A program made the position numbers and the translations under genes. DNA of 64,000 bases from Acanthacorydalis orientalis (lineage: Eukaryota; Arthropoda; Insecta; Megaloptera; Corydalidae). The DNA lies in contig CM068314.1 in NCBI GenBank assembly GCA_034766995.1, forward strand, positions 17,326,201 to 17,390,200, read 5' to 3'. Below, in pieces: positions 24,471 to 34,924 of this stretch. Within the stretch, counting starts at the first letter, position 1; the number at the start of each line of letters is the position of its first letter. Under the pieces are notes generated by a model. That model was not told the origin of the DNA. It ran no database searches and saw only the letters and a program-made list of their open reading frames with translations.

Positions 24471-25624
24471 AGTGCATGTAATGAAGAAAACAAGGGTAGA
24501 AAACTTACAAACCAATGTGGCCCACCAGTATTGCCGGAAGAAGTCTCATATGCAATAAAGAATATAAAAAATGGAAGAGCGGCAGGGAATGATGAATTAA
24601 TAGTAGAAATCTTCAAGCTGGTAGAAGAAAAAACTGAAAAAATTCTCGTCGATATATTCACATCACGTGTAGAAAAAAGAATTATCCCGGATAAATAGAA
24701 CAAAGTCACCGTAATTTTTTTACACAAGAAAGGAGATAAAGAGGATTTGAATAACTACCGGCCAATTAGTCTACTACCTACAATTTATAAGATCTTTACA
24801 AAATTAATTTCAAAACGTTCACAAGTACAACTTCGAAAGAGCTACAAAAGAGGATAAAAGAATTTGATGATGCCAGTCAAAAAATTGTCCTAAACTTGAA
24901 CCACGCAAACATAAAATTTTTGTTCAATGCGTTTATCTGTCCGAAGAAAATTGAAATAAAATGAAGAGAAATAGAAGAAGTTACAAAATATGTCTATCTT
25001 GGTCAGCTTACCAAGAAATATGGATCATTAATTGAAGAAGTAAACAGGAGAATAAAAATGAGATGGAGTTCATTTGAACGAAATAGTATTTGATCAGAGA
25101 AAAGTATTTGATCAGTGTATACTACCAGTCCTCACCTAGGGCAGGGAAACATGGGTGCTTAACGCCAAAATTATTTAAAGACTCCAAACAACACAGAAAG
25201 ATGCATGCTAGAAATAACAAGAAGAGATAGGAAAAGATTAGAATGGATACGAAAATAGACAGGAGTCATAGATGTAATAAGGAGAGTAAAGAGTCTGAAA
25301 TGAAAATGGGTCCCCGCCCATTTCCATTTCAGACTCCTTACTCTTTTTATTACATCTGTAACTCCTGCCTATTTTAGTACCCATTCTAATGCATAATGAA
25401 AGAAGAGAAAACCGATGGACAACATAAATTATTAACTAGAAACCAAGGATTATAAAAAGCCCAAGAAAGTGACCAATAAACAGGTGGGATAAGAAAATTA
25501 AAAATTTTATAGAAAATCAGTGGAAAAGAGAGGCATTCAATAATATAAAAAGTAAAATCATGTAAGATGCCTTCATTCAGTGGTGGATTGTCAGAGGTTG
25601 ATGATGATAATGATATTGACATAG
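24471..25624 (+). pseudogene. RTE-like LINE remnant (reverse transcriptase, 5'-truncated, internally deleted)
   Basis: This is the 3' part of a non-LTR retrotransposon reverse transcriptase. Early blocks read 'LPEEVSYAIKNIKNGRAAGN' and '[20 protein letters not shown]' (the Trp codon is now TAG, 24696-24698), then '[14 protein letters not shown]'. At about 24838 the sequence jumps to '[16 protein letters not shown]', so the catalytic F/YADD block is deleted. It continues 'EIEEVTKYVYLGQ', 'KVFDQCILPVLT', 'ITRRDRKRLEWIRKQTGV' and 'VKSLKWKWA', a typical endonuclease-reverse transcriptase tail, and ends near 'AFIQWWIVRG' followed by a TGATGATGATAATGA tail like the short-repeat 3' ends of RTE elements. 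Perfect 17-bp duplications flank it, which is good proof of retrotransposition with 5' truncation. A 75-bp inverted duplication interrupts the tail. Confidence 0.9.
25237..25390. repeat. 75-bp inverted duplication (hairpin) inside the LINE
   Basis: The left arm 25237-25311 begins 'attagaatggatacg' and ends 'gaaatgaaaatgggt'. The right arm 25316-25390 is its reverse complement with about ten mismatches, separated by only four bases. The left arm is the expected coding sense (LEWIRKQTGV...VKSLKWKW). The right arm is an extra antisense copy, since the normal LINE tail resumes only after it. Confidence 0.9.
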
Positions 25625-25641
25625 ATAAAGAGAGAGATAAA
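25625..25641 (+). repeat. LINE target-site duplication, right copy
   Basis: 17 bp 'ataaagagagagataaa', identical to 24454-24470. Confidence 0.85.
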
Positions 25642-25810
25642 CGTAGGATAAAAAATCTTATTACGCTTATATAAATATACATTTTTTATGTAAACTATTG
25701 TTTGTATAAAATTGTTTGATAAAAGATAAAAATAAATAGAAAAGAACATTCACCTTTCAAATTCACACCAATACATATCTACGTTTCCCGAGAGTCAACT
25801 AACATAAGAA

Positions 25811-25891
25811 GGGTGTACAATAAAAACGTACACCCACTAGGGTAACGGACCCCATTCAGTCGTTCGGAAGGTATCTGTGTTATCGACACAG
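25811..25891. other. Two adjacent short hairpins in a unique block
   Basis: First hairpin: stem 'gggtgtac' (25811-25818) with 'gtacaccc' (25828-25835) and a 9-base loop containing AATAAA. Second: 'ctgtgt' (25875-25880) with 'acacag' (25886-25891) and a 5-base loop. The surrounding 200 bases are unique and less AT-rich than average. Function unknown. Confidence 0.4.
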
Positions 25892-26442
25892 GTCGCACAT
25901 TAACCAAGATCGCACGTTCTTGCATGCTATCAACAGATAAGTGATTTCTAATGAGAAACATAAAGAAGAGATAGTACTTCTGATGACTTGTTTTATTGTC
26001 ATGTACCAGATTACGAAATGAATTTTATTATCAGATAAAACAAAAATTAATAAATATAAATAAACAATAAGATAATATGAACGAAAGAACATCAATTATC
26101 TTTTATTATTAAAAGTAATAAATTTAATATAGATATTAATAAATCATTTAGAGAAGAAGAACGCAAACAAAAAGATGAAAATATTGCTACGCTTTGAGTC
26201 TTATTATTGTTATCGTAAAAAGCTTTTCTTAGAAACGGAAAAATCAATATCGTATACGATATCAGTAAGTAAAATTAACAAACATCAAAAGCAGAACACT
26301 GAAATAAAATTGAAAATTTAAGAAAACAAGAGAACATTACAATATAACGTCAAAATAAAAGTATTATTTGAATATGAAGAAGAGATAACATTACATGTCT
26401 TTTTTCATATTTTTCATAATATATACAAACATTATATACATA

Positions 26443-26448
<6 letters not shown>

Positions 26449-26513
<65 letters not shown>

Positions 26514-26525
26514 ATGTATATATGA
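26449..26525. repeat. (TA)n with TATG tail
   Basis: 53 bp of TA followed by TATG repeats. Confidence 0.97.
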
Positions 26526-27970
26526 GAAACATCACATAACTCTATGCTTATATGGAATTTATATTTATGCATGTATGACGAAACGGGAATTTGAATATAA
26601 AATACTTGATGATATTATATCTTTCAAAGTTCAAATACGAAAATGTTTTTTTTTCTTTCTAGATGTTTTTGTTTAACACATTTTCCAAAGCAAAATATTC
26701 TTTATAACCAGTGTATATTTTGTTGATTTTATGTATATATATATATCTGTATATATAAAATATATGATTATATACTTATACAATTTCTATATTCAACGTT
26801 AAAAAAGTGTAAACTCAGAAAGTATTGATTTAAAATTATTCTTCGTTCATACACATCATTAAACTATCGCCGTTTGAAATAATTGAATTTCAGTTTATAT
26901 TATACTGAAACATTTACGAATGTTTCAATATTTATAATGGAAAATTCTCGAACAATAATATAGTTTGAATTAATCTGTTTCATTAAATGTAATATACGTC
27001 GTAAACTATTTAAAATAGTAGAAGAATTATTTAGAATAATGTAATGTCGTTTCTGAAGTTTAATAATGTATAAATAATGTAAAGTTTTATGCATCTTCTG
27101 ACTCATTGAATTTTACTTTGAAAGTTATAAAAATATTCTTAAATTTTTAAATAATAATCTTCAGACAGATATATAAATCATTAATGTTTAGTTTGCAGAA
27201 ATATTTATTTTCACGACCTGTAACAAATCTTATAACGCAAATACTGATTGATGTTTTATTTTTTTAAAAAAATGTTTGATATAAATATACGATTTCTGAG
27301 AAAATATAAATGGTTTTATAATAATTTCAAATAACATTTTTATTTTTATCGAGCACTCTACAGATTTTTATACGTAATATGTTATTCTTGTATTCCATTC
27401 TTTGAATTATTGTAATATTTGATTCTCGCACTAGAAAATGTACTACTTCGTAATACTTATTAAATATTGTATCATTTAATTATATTTTTTTAATAAGAAC
27501 AGTTTATAAAAAAATATATAAACCTAATTAAATCCATATATATATATATATACATAATATAAAAATAAATATTCCCTATAACTACTTAGTAATATTTAAT
27601 TGCTGTATAACATTGTAATACAACAATACATCCATAGAAACCCAAAGCCTATGGAGTTGATAAATTATTGATAAAAGAATTAAAATGTATAATTGGTCAA
27701 TTAACTGTAAAATTACTCTCTTTTTTTGCTATGTTATCGTTCATTGTTCTGTACGTCAGGGAATAAAATCCATATTATTAACAAGTTGTATAAAATTTCT
27801 TGTATAAATAAGCATATTAAATTATTAATTAACTGAAATACAGTTTAAACAGAGTGAATTGAGATTTATATTTTAAAATTTCTCTTATGTAAATAGATAT
27901 TTAATATTTTATTCATAGTTTAATATGATTATATATTTTATTTTTCATTTTATATATAAATATATATATT

Positions 27971-27974
<4 letters not shown>

Positions 27975-28012
<38 letters not shown>

Positions 28013-28074
28013 TATTATTTGTATATATATTAATATTGAATAATTAATATATTATTTATATATATTAATATTGA
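27975..28074. repeat. (TA)n plus two-copy 33-34 bp tandem repeat
   Basis: A TA array to 28008, then the unit 'taatatattatttgtatata' + 'tattaatattgaa' repeated once with small changes at 28041-28074. Confidence 0.85.
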
Positions 28075-28339
28075 ACATTCTGTATCGATGGGAGTATCTC
28101 AGCCCTCCCAGTTTCTATTAATATAAGTACAATACCGTTTCCAAATTTTATAAAATGATCACTTGTTTATTAAACATTTATAAAATTTATTTTATTGTGT
28201 AAAATACCAAAATTATAGTATATGTATTTCGTTTAATGAACATTTATTAAAATAGGACTAAAAATTTAACAAAGAAAGTAAAAATTAACAATTGGTAATT
28301 TAACTTTTGTTTATGAATTTTTTTGTAAGTTTTTATATT

Positions 28340-28482
28340 TCCTTTTACAAATAATTTATTTTCTCATTCCACAAATCAAAAAAAGAACAATCTTGAAGTC
28401 ACATTTTCAATAAATCATTATTAATCATTGTTGATTATTACTTAATTTGTCTGGATCTTTGCGCTCTGAGGACAATGGCACT
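28340..28482 (+). repeat. PM1 MITE, copy 6 (left arm and start of right arm)
   Basis: 'ttctcattccacaaatcaaa', 'caataaatcattattaatca', 'ttgttgattattacttaatt' and 'gcgctctgaggacaatggc' follow the family order. The right arm is then cut off by unrelated sequence starting 'gcaggcccgtagtcagac'. Confidence 0.6.
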
Positions 28483-29129
28483 GCAGGCCCGTAGTCAGAC
28501 CGTCATATTAAAGAGGGGGAACATTTATTGAGGGAGAAAAATTTTTGTATGTCAAAATTGTTTAACCTCATACCTAGAACCAAATCTGTATAAAAAATAT
28601 CTATTTTGGAAACTTTTGTTATTGAGAAAAGTTACATAATTCATATTATGTAATTGGAAAGTTATTGAAACGCAAAAATTTATTAAAACAAATTATAAGT
28701 TTTTGAAATAACAAAAAAGTTCTCGATTTAATTTAATAATTTAATATAATTGCAATTTTCGCGTTGTAGGTGAAAACGCGCTCGTAGAAACGATTTTGTT
28801 TCGCGTATAGAAACGTTTTTAATCATCAAAGTAAACCTATTAGGAGAATTCTCCCAATAATCTCCCAAAGTCGTACATTTTATTAGGGTGGACAAACGGG
28901 ATATCCAAGAGAGGGTAATGCTCCCTTCCTTCCCCGTGATTGATTTCGCTGAGACATTGTCCTATTGGTCTTCGTCCTTTTGAATTACTGGACTTTACTG
29001 GACACACACACTCCTTCTACTGAAATGACGAGTCCAGCTCGTCATGAAATTTTTATGCCAAAGTAGATAATGACGAGTTGAGTAATTTTTTTAAATTTTG
29101 TATTGCCTGCAAATAAATGGCAGTATAAG
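28483..29129. mobile_element. Composite DNA-transposon debris with a piggyBac-like right end
   Basis: The block begins 'gcaggcccgtagtcagac', which interrupts a PM1 copy, and ends 'ggcagtataaggggttaa' at 29133. Read from the other strand this is TTAA-CCCCTTATACTGCC, a piggyBac-type end. Subterminally there is a palindrome 'atgacgagtccagctcgtca' at about 29025-29045, and 'atgacgagtt' appears again at about 29069. A weaker partner 'ttaacctcataccta' lies at 28562. No transposase. Probably more than one insertion. Confidence 0.4.
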
Positions 29130-29304
29130 GGGTTAATCAATAATATAGATTGTTGATTTGTCTTCACTTGTAATGTATTTAAATCATTTAAATCTTAAAT
29201 CTTTTTGTCTTTACACTTTTTTGATTTTTATAACTTCAATTCTTATTTACTTTCGAATCTAATCGTTTTAATGTGTTTATTTGTTTTAACGTACATTTAT
29301 CCAA

Positions 29305-29308
<4 letters not shown>

Positions 29309-29353
<45 letters not shown>
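29309..29353. repeat. Compound (TA)n-(GA)n microsatellite
   Basis: 29 bp of TA followed by (GA)8. Confidence 0.95.
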
Positions 29354-29797
29354 ATATCCATACAGAATAATAGAAAAGTATGCTTGTATCTATTTATTTA
29401 CAAACAAGAAATAAAACAGTACAAAAACCACTAGTCTATTTTTGTTATAATACACACTTTGTATTCAGATGAGCAATATACACTTAACGATGAAAAAATA
29501 TGCTTGACTTTCTACAACCCTTCTATCACAATAAGGCGTTTCTCCAGTCTTGCTGAAATATATTGTGCATATGTCATAGTAGTGCATGAGGACGTGTATA
29601 AATACGTTCTATTTGTTTTCTATAGTTTATTCTCCGTCTTTTCCTTCATAAATTACATCCTCGTACTTTATTTCTTTTTAAAGTTAGTTGACGTTCTTAA
29701 TTAAAATGATGAATTTTATTATTTGTCATTTAATAAAAATATATTATTGTTGATGAAGAAGTAGTGATTTTAATTTTAAAGAACTCTGAAATGAGTG

Positions 29798-29831
29798 TCA
29801 CACACACACTATATATATATATATATATATA
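29798..29831. repeat. Compound (CA)n-(TA)n microsatellite
   Basis: 12 bp of CA then 22 bp of TA. Confidence 0.93.
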
Positions 29832-30346
29832 CATAGTAGATGGTTGAATAGCAGTTTGTTTAAAAAAGTCGTTATATTTTGTTGCGTATAAAATATAATG
29901 AATAGAAAAAAACTTCTGAGATATAAAAGAAAATTCCTGTTAATATTTTTTAATAAAACACTAATTAGTATTTTAATGACGTATATATGTACCAATATAA
30001 AATAATTCATTCGATATTCATATTTTTATAACAGTTCAATTTCTTTTACGATATTTTTATCAAGATATAGACTCATGGAGAAATGAATAACCACATTAAA
30101 TCTAAACTAAAATTACTTTCATAATTGATGATAAAGTTGAAACTTTGTTACTCTTACAGAGTGGAACGGCGTAATATAATTTAATTTTATTGCCGTTGTG
30201 ATACTTAATCGTGAAATGTAGTTAGTATGCAGAGAACTGGATAAATAATTTTGAGTTTGTTGGCGTATTTTCATATCGTAATGTTTTCAGTATTTTGATG
30301 AAAATTGTTTATTACATTTACTCATATTCATTAAGTATTAGTTAAG

Positions 30347-30348
<2 letters not shown>

Positions 30349-30401
<53 letters not shown>

Positions 30402-30440
30402 TGTATGTGTGTGTGTGAGAGAGAGTGTGTTTGTATGTGT
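30349..30440. repeat. Compound TA/TG/GA/TG microsatellite
   Basis: 49 bp of TA, then 'atgtatgtgtgtgtgtg', (AG) and TG-rich segments. Confidence 0.95.
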
Positions 30441-30500
30441 ATGTACTAGAACATTATAAATCAATTTGAAATAAATTATTAGAACAGTATTTTACTTGCG

Positions 30501-30502
<2 letters not shown>

Positions 30503-30548
<46 letters not shown>
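30503..30548. repeat. (TA)n microsatellite
   Basis: 46 bp of TA, only about 100 bp from the previous array. Confidence 0.97.
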
Positions 30549-30550
<2 letters not shown>

Positions 30551-30919
30551 ATATGAGTTTTAGTAACCAAAAAAAATATTTATGATCAATAACAATTTTC
30601 TTAGCTATTGACAAACTTGTTTGAATCATTTAATTGGAATCAATTACAGAAGTATTCGAATCTTCACACTTCTGTTCATTTACGCTTGTAAATCAATTGG
30701 CTAGTAAATAAGTCTTATGTTTCAGACGTTATTATTAGGTTTCTGTCCAATATTCTTTTTTCAAGTCAATAATTCAGTTGCTCATTTTGTGATCTCATTG
30801 AGCAAATAATGTGAATACATATGTGTTAATATAAAGGTCTAGAATTACTAGTATTAACTATTATTATAATACACATGTTTTTGTTGATGTTCTGACATAG
30901 ACGTGTTTTAATCTGCTGA

Positions 30920-30921
<2 letters not shown>

Positions 30922-30982
<61 letters not shown>
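30922..30982. repeat. (TA)n microsatellite
   Basis: 61 bp of TA. Confidence 0.97.
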
Positions 30983-30986
<4 letters not shown>

Positions 30987-31420
30987 GAATGAGTGTGCTA
31001 TCAGTGTGAACATCGAATTTATTGACGTATTCTTAAAACGTTATTTAAAATTCGTTGCAATGCAGAGGTTAAACGAATTAACATATAGAACTGAAAATTT
31101 TGAAATCGTGCCAAGAGAAAAATATTTAAAATAATATTTAGATTTTTTATCATTTTAACGGCAATAAAATTTACGGTAAATAAATTATATGTTTTATTAT
31201 TTCAGTTAATAAAACGACGTAGAGTTACACAATATATTTCAATAACTGTCCGCTCTGTTTGTCATTACGACTCGTTCATTTCAACAAAACATTTATACGC
31301 GACACACAAATGGGTCATTTCCTGAAATTGCTTGTCATATTAAAACAATAAAATGGTGGGCTGTGAATGACATAAGATGAGATCGTGCCCATCTCGGCGG
31401 AATGAAACCACACCCGTTTT

Positions 31421-31446
31421 GTCCGTCGGTCCGTCCGTCCGTTCGG
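31421..31446. repeat. GTCC-type tetranucleotide repeat
   Basis: 'gtccgtcggtccgtccgtcc' followed by 'gttcgg', the only GC-rich microsatellite in the window. Confidence 0.85.
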
Positions 31447-31726
31447 CCGTACGTTTGTCTGTCGTCTGTTCAATCAATAAGCTTGATCAGCGGCGTCATC
31501 CCATCATCATCATCATTATCATCATCGTCATCGTGCTCGAAAGGAAGGAGAAGTGATCGGCGAGTCAAAGAAGAAATAAATCTAACCGCATTACGCACGT
31601 CAGACACATTCGCATCCTATATTCAGACACCTATTGAAACGAAATTTGAAATCTAAATCTCATTCTCTCGGCCTGCTGCAAAATCCATTTCGTTTTAACT
31701 TGACGTTCAAATTGAATGTTTTGTAG

Positions 31727-31800
31727 TGAGGTGCAAGCCTGTGGTGGGAGAAGACGGGTGCCTCGCGAGGCACACGCTGGTGGACGAATTCGTGCGGGGG
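31727..31800 (+). CDS. Candidate internal coding exon (24 codons), unknown product
   Basis: A 74-bp segment is preceded by a T-rich tract and acceptor ('gaatgttttgtag', AG at 31725-31726) and followed by a strong donor (gtgaga at 31801). Read with two leading bases it is fully open: RCKPVVGEDGCLARHTL, then VDEFVRG. About 20 of 24 third positions are G or C, in sharp contrast to the AT-rich flanks, which suggests selection on coding sequence. Two cysteines and an acidic-glycine turn are present, but I do not recognise the family. It would start in phase 2 and end in phase 0. It could instead be non-coding CpG-rich DNA. No neighbouring exon was identified. Confidence 0.35.
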
Positions 31801-32150
31801 GTGAGAAATGTTCCTCTCACCCCTCACCCTGACTCACGCCCGCCTTCGCGGAATGAGGGGAAAAGTGCTCTTGATAAGCGTGATTTAGCAGCCCCGGGGA
31901 TATTGATTTTTACCCCCCTCAACCCTCTCGTGGCTCAGTTTTATATGTCTGTTTTCTTACTGTAATAGCTCGGTCGGTATGTTGCGCGCGCCATGTTGGA
32001 ATGAAGAGTGCTGCGGCCTGTCTGCGGCATTGGTAAGACGAAGAAGAAGTGCGCACCATACGCTGTGCGTGTCTCGCTCGCACTCGCGCTCCGTTGGTGT
32101 GGGAATACGGACGTCGTGTGGGAGTAGAAGGGATAATTTATTCACTCAAT

Positions 32151-33060
32151 AGTCGTCGTAGTCAAATTTATTTTAATGTCTAATGACAATTATGCTTAAC
32201 GAGCTTCATTTTATAAGAATTACTATTTACGTTGAAGGATGTTATTATTATTATTAATATTATGATTGAGTTACTAGTCCCGTTTGATACTTTATCTTAT
32301 GTGCACTTAGATTAATTGCTCCTTACAATTTTTCATTTTCAGCATATCTCTACCATTTTTAATTCCATTATTTCTTATATACTATATTTGAAAATATTTA
32401 AGTCTCTATAAATATAATAATTCATTTCTTGGTATTCTAGTTGAAATACAATTATGAACGAAGTATTTCCGGTATTTGTATTCAAAATGTGTTCAGTAAT
32501 TTTTATTTGAAATGAGAGAATAATACTAAAATTAAAAAAATATTTCTTTAGCATTACGAAACGTCTCAAAGTAGTAAATATAAAATTATCTTGAATACAA
32601 AGTAAATACGTTCAACTATTCTTAAACATAAATACATATGTTATTTTTTCATCAGCTAAAATAAATAAGATGTACAAAATCAACAAAAAAAAACTAGTAT
32701 ATATGTATATGTACATACATTATTTAAATATGATATAGAATTTCACAACAGGTATTTCTAAGTAAAAGTATGTAAGTAAAACAAAAATATGAAATAATAT
32801 AAAATCTGAGAGTTTTTTATATACATACGTACATTTTTTTATAATTCATTTAAACAATGATAAAGAAATGAGGTATATTTAAAAATAAATGTTTTTTAAA
32901 TATTCTGTATTATATCCGAAGCGATAATATTCATTTTGATACAAAAAATTATTTTAGTAACACTTAGATTTAAAAGTTTAATTTAAATCATCTCCTCTGC
33001 TTTTTTAATAAAATAATTCCAAATTTGAAGATATTTTTTTTTCTTTAAGTCTCAGATACA
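32151..33060. other. AT-rich stretch, no gene seen
   Basis: Returns abruptly to AT-rich DNA after the GC-rich island. Only short triplet runs such as 'ttattattattaatatta' are seen. Confidence 0.6.
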
Positions 33061-33411
33061 CACACACACATGTGTATATAGAGAGAGAGAGGGGGAGAGA
33101 AAGATATAAATTCAATTTAGGCTTCCATATGGAAGTATTAAAAGGGGGCGTAGAGGTTAAAAAAGTCATGTTATTTTTTATTTAGTATTTTACTTCAATT
33201 CAATACTAAAATACAATTGAACTAAAATACTTAATGAGGGATATGTTTTTTAATTTTTTCATTTTTTTATACTTTCGTGTGGAAGCCTAAGTTGTATCTC
33301 TCTCTCACACACACACGCACATATATACATATATATATATATATATGTATATGTATGTGTATATATATATATATATATTTATGTGCATGTGTGTATATGT
33401 GTGTGTAGTTT
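33061..33411. repeat. Microsatellites flanking MITE family PM2 copy 1
   Basis: The left flank has (CA), TGTGTATATA and (GA) runs. The right flank has (TC), (CA), TA and TATG runs to about 33411. The GA run on the left and the TC run on the right are inverted with respect to each other around the MITE. Confidence 0.85.
33118..33289. mobile_element. MITE family PM2, copy 1
   Basis: Inverted ends 'taggcttccatatggaagta' (left) and 'tactttcgtgtggaagccta' (right). The interior contains a second foldback: 'agtattttacttcaatt' with 'aattgaactaaaatact'. It is close to 90% alike in the core to the copy at 37058-37270. About 170 bp, no coding capacity. Superfamily not determined. Confidence 0.8.
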
Positions 33412-33884
33412 AAAAAATACTAGTTATTAGTGAATACAATGTCTTCTTTTATCTATTTTTAAACTTGAAATATTCGTCGTTGACTCATAGTAAGTAATTG
33501 ATATTTTTCCATTATTAAAAAAAGTAACTACTGATTCATGTAATGTTTTATTGTATTTTTTAAAATGTTTTGTGTATAAAATAGTATCTATTAGTCACGC
33601 CATGATATCATGTTATATTTATAGATACATGCTCGTATGTTTTTTTAATAGATTACATGTTAATCTTTTATGAAAATAATTAAAGTTCTGTAAAATAATC
33701 ATTTCAAATAAGTTGTAAGTACGAAATTGTATGTAAATATTTTTTGAGTGTTTTAACATTGATGTTTGTGTGTGACAGGAGTACGCTGTTTTAATATCTT
33801 TATTATGGATACAAGGTTCTATTAGGTACCTATGTCTCATTATCATAAATACATCATTAGATGCAAATTAATACATCCTTATAA

Positions 33885-34200
33885 GTGCAATGGCGCACAC
33901 GCCGGCCTACATGCATACATAATAGAAGGAAGAAATGGTAGGACGACAAGATACGACAATGTAATGAGCCCCGACGTTGGCTAGTTTACATTGGCAGCAA
34001 AAGACCACACTGTCTCCATAAAGCTCAGACATTAAACTGCAATGTTTCACTTGGACCGAGCGTTATCTTAAATATGCACTTGTGGCTCAAGTGTTAATTT
34101 ATGTTGGCAACGTTAGTACAAAACGCCCCACGGGCATTTTCACGTTGTTAAGACTTCGTGTCTAGTTGACAGGTTCGACGACGATGTCTATATCACTTGT
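33885..34200. other. Unique block of mixed composition (possible conserved non-coding element)
   Basis: About 300 bases of non-repetitive sequence with far more C and G than its flanks ('cgacgttggctagtttacat', 'ttcacttggaccgagcgtta', 'acgccccacgggcattttca'). No sustained ORF, no repeat structure, no transposon ends. It looks like functional non-coding DNA, but this is inferred from composition only. Confidence 0.3.
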
Positions 34201-34664
34201 GTTTGTTGATTTTAATACATGTTATTATATCTTCTAATCACTTAACTTCAATTTGTAAACTTTTACATCTGTTTTATGGGTTGTTGTGAATGCTTCATGT
34301 CACTTTTATTGGAAAGTTTATGCGTACTTAGCTTTATAATTTTTCAATGCACTTAAGATTGATTTCAATTGATTTCTTTGTACTATTCTTGACTAGAATA
34401 TTCATTTGCTTTTCTCAAATGTGTTTATTTTTGTAATAGTAGTTTCGTGTTAATTTATGCACATGTTAAATGTTAACTATTTTTATTTTATTCTTCTATA
34501 TTTTTGTACTATAGGTTTTCATTTTCTAAATGACATTTCTAACCTTTCATTTTCTAAATGTCATTTACGATTTTGTTCTTAAATATATAACCCATTCTTA
34601 AAAACTTACACATGTTTGTATTTTGTAATAAGTTAAATTAAGTAATAGTAAAAATCATTTCTAA

Positions 34665-34670
<6 letters not shown>

Positions 34671-34696
<26 letters not shown>
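34671..34696. repeat. (TA)n microsatellite
   Basis: 26 bp of TA followed by 'cacgtatgtatgta'. Confidence 0.93.
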
Positions 34697-34862
34697 CACG
34701 TATGTATGTAGCTAAAAAATGTAATCGAATTGTAAAGAAATACGATTTTATTTTGTTAAAGAACAAGATAGAAAATAATGAGGAAAGCACGATTACTTAA
34801 AAGTACTGCCATATTAAATATTTTTATAAAAAGATTTATCCGTACATACACACATACGGTTG

Positions 34863-34875
34863 TATATATACATAC

Positions 34876-34915
<40 letters not shown>

Positions 34916-34924
34916 ATGTATATA
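34863..34924. repeat. Compound TA/TG microsatellite
   Basis: TATACATA, 20 bp of TA, then (TG)10 and TATG. Confidence 0.95.

Larger units (their letters stand above)
25642..28339. other. AT-rich stretch, no gene seen
   Basis: It contains a unique, more mixed block with two small hairpins (25745-25960), a TA/TATG array (26449-26525), a shorter TA array (27975-28008) and a two-copy tandem repeat (28008-28074). ORFs are short and unconvincing. Confidence 0.55.
29134..31379. other. AT-rich stretch, no gene seen
   Basis: Dominated by five microsatellites (29309, 29798, 30349, 30503, 30922). Otherwise AT-rich and featureless. ORFs at 29459-29704 and 29798-30010 have no recognisable domain. Confidence 0.6.
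31380..32150. promoter_or_regulatory. GC- and CpG-rich island (putative promoter/5' gene region)
   Basis: In a window of about 75% AT this 770-bp region is near or above 50% GC in two parts (31390-31470 and 31725-32130) and full of CpG, for example 'ggtatgttgcgcgcgccatg' and 'gtctcgctcgcactcgcgct'. It contains a GTCC-rich microsatellite at about 31421-31446, a CAT/ATC triplet repeat (31500-31532), and an exon candidate (31727-31800). A reading frame from an ATG at about 31979 (MLRAPCWNEECCGLSAAL...) stays open for 56 codons and contains a donor-like 'ttggtaagac'. The island is compatible with a promoter and first exons. Neither a start site nor direction is proven. Confidence 0.45.

Noticed and set aside
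25811..25835. Hairpin as a microRNA precursor
   Set aside because: The stem is only 8 bp. Pre-miRNA stems are about 30 bp. Insect Hox-cluster microRNA sequences (mir-10, iab-4 type) were looked for by eye and not seen.
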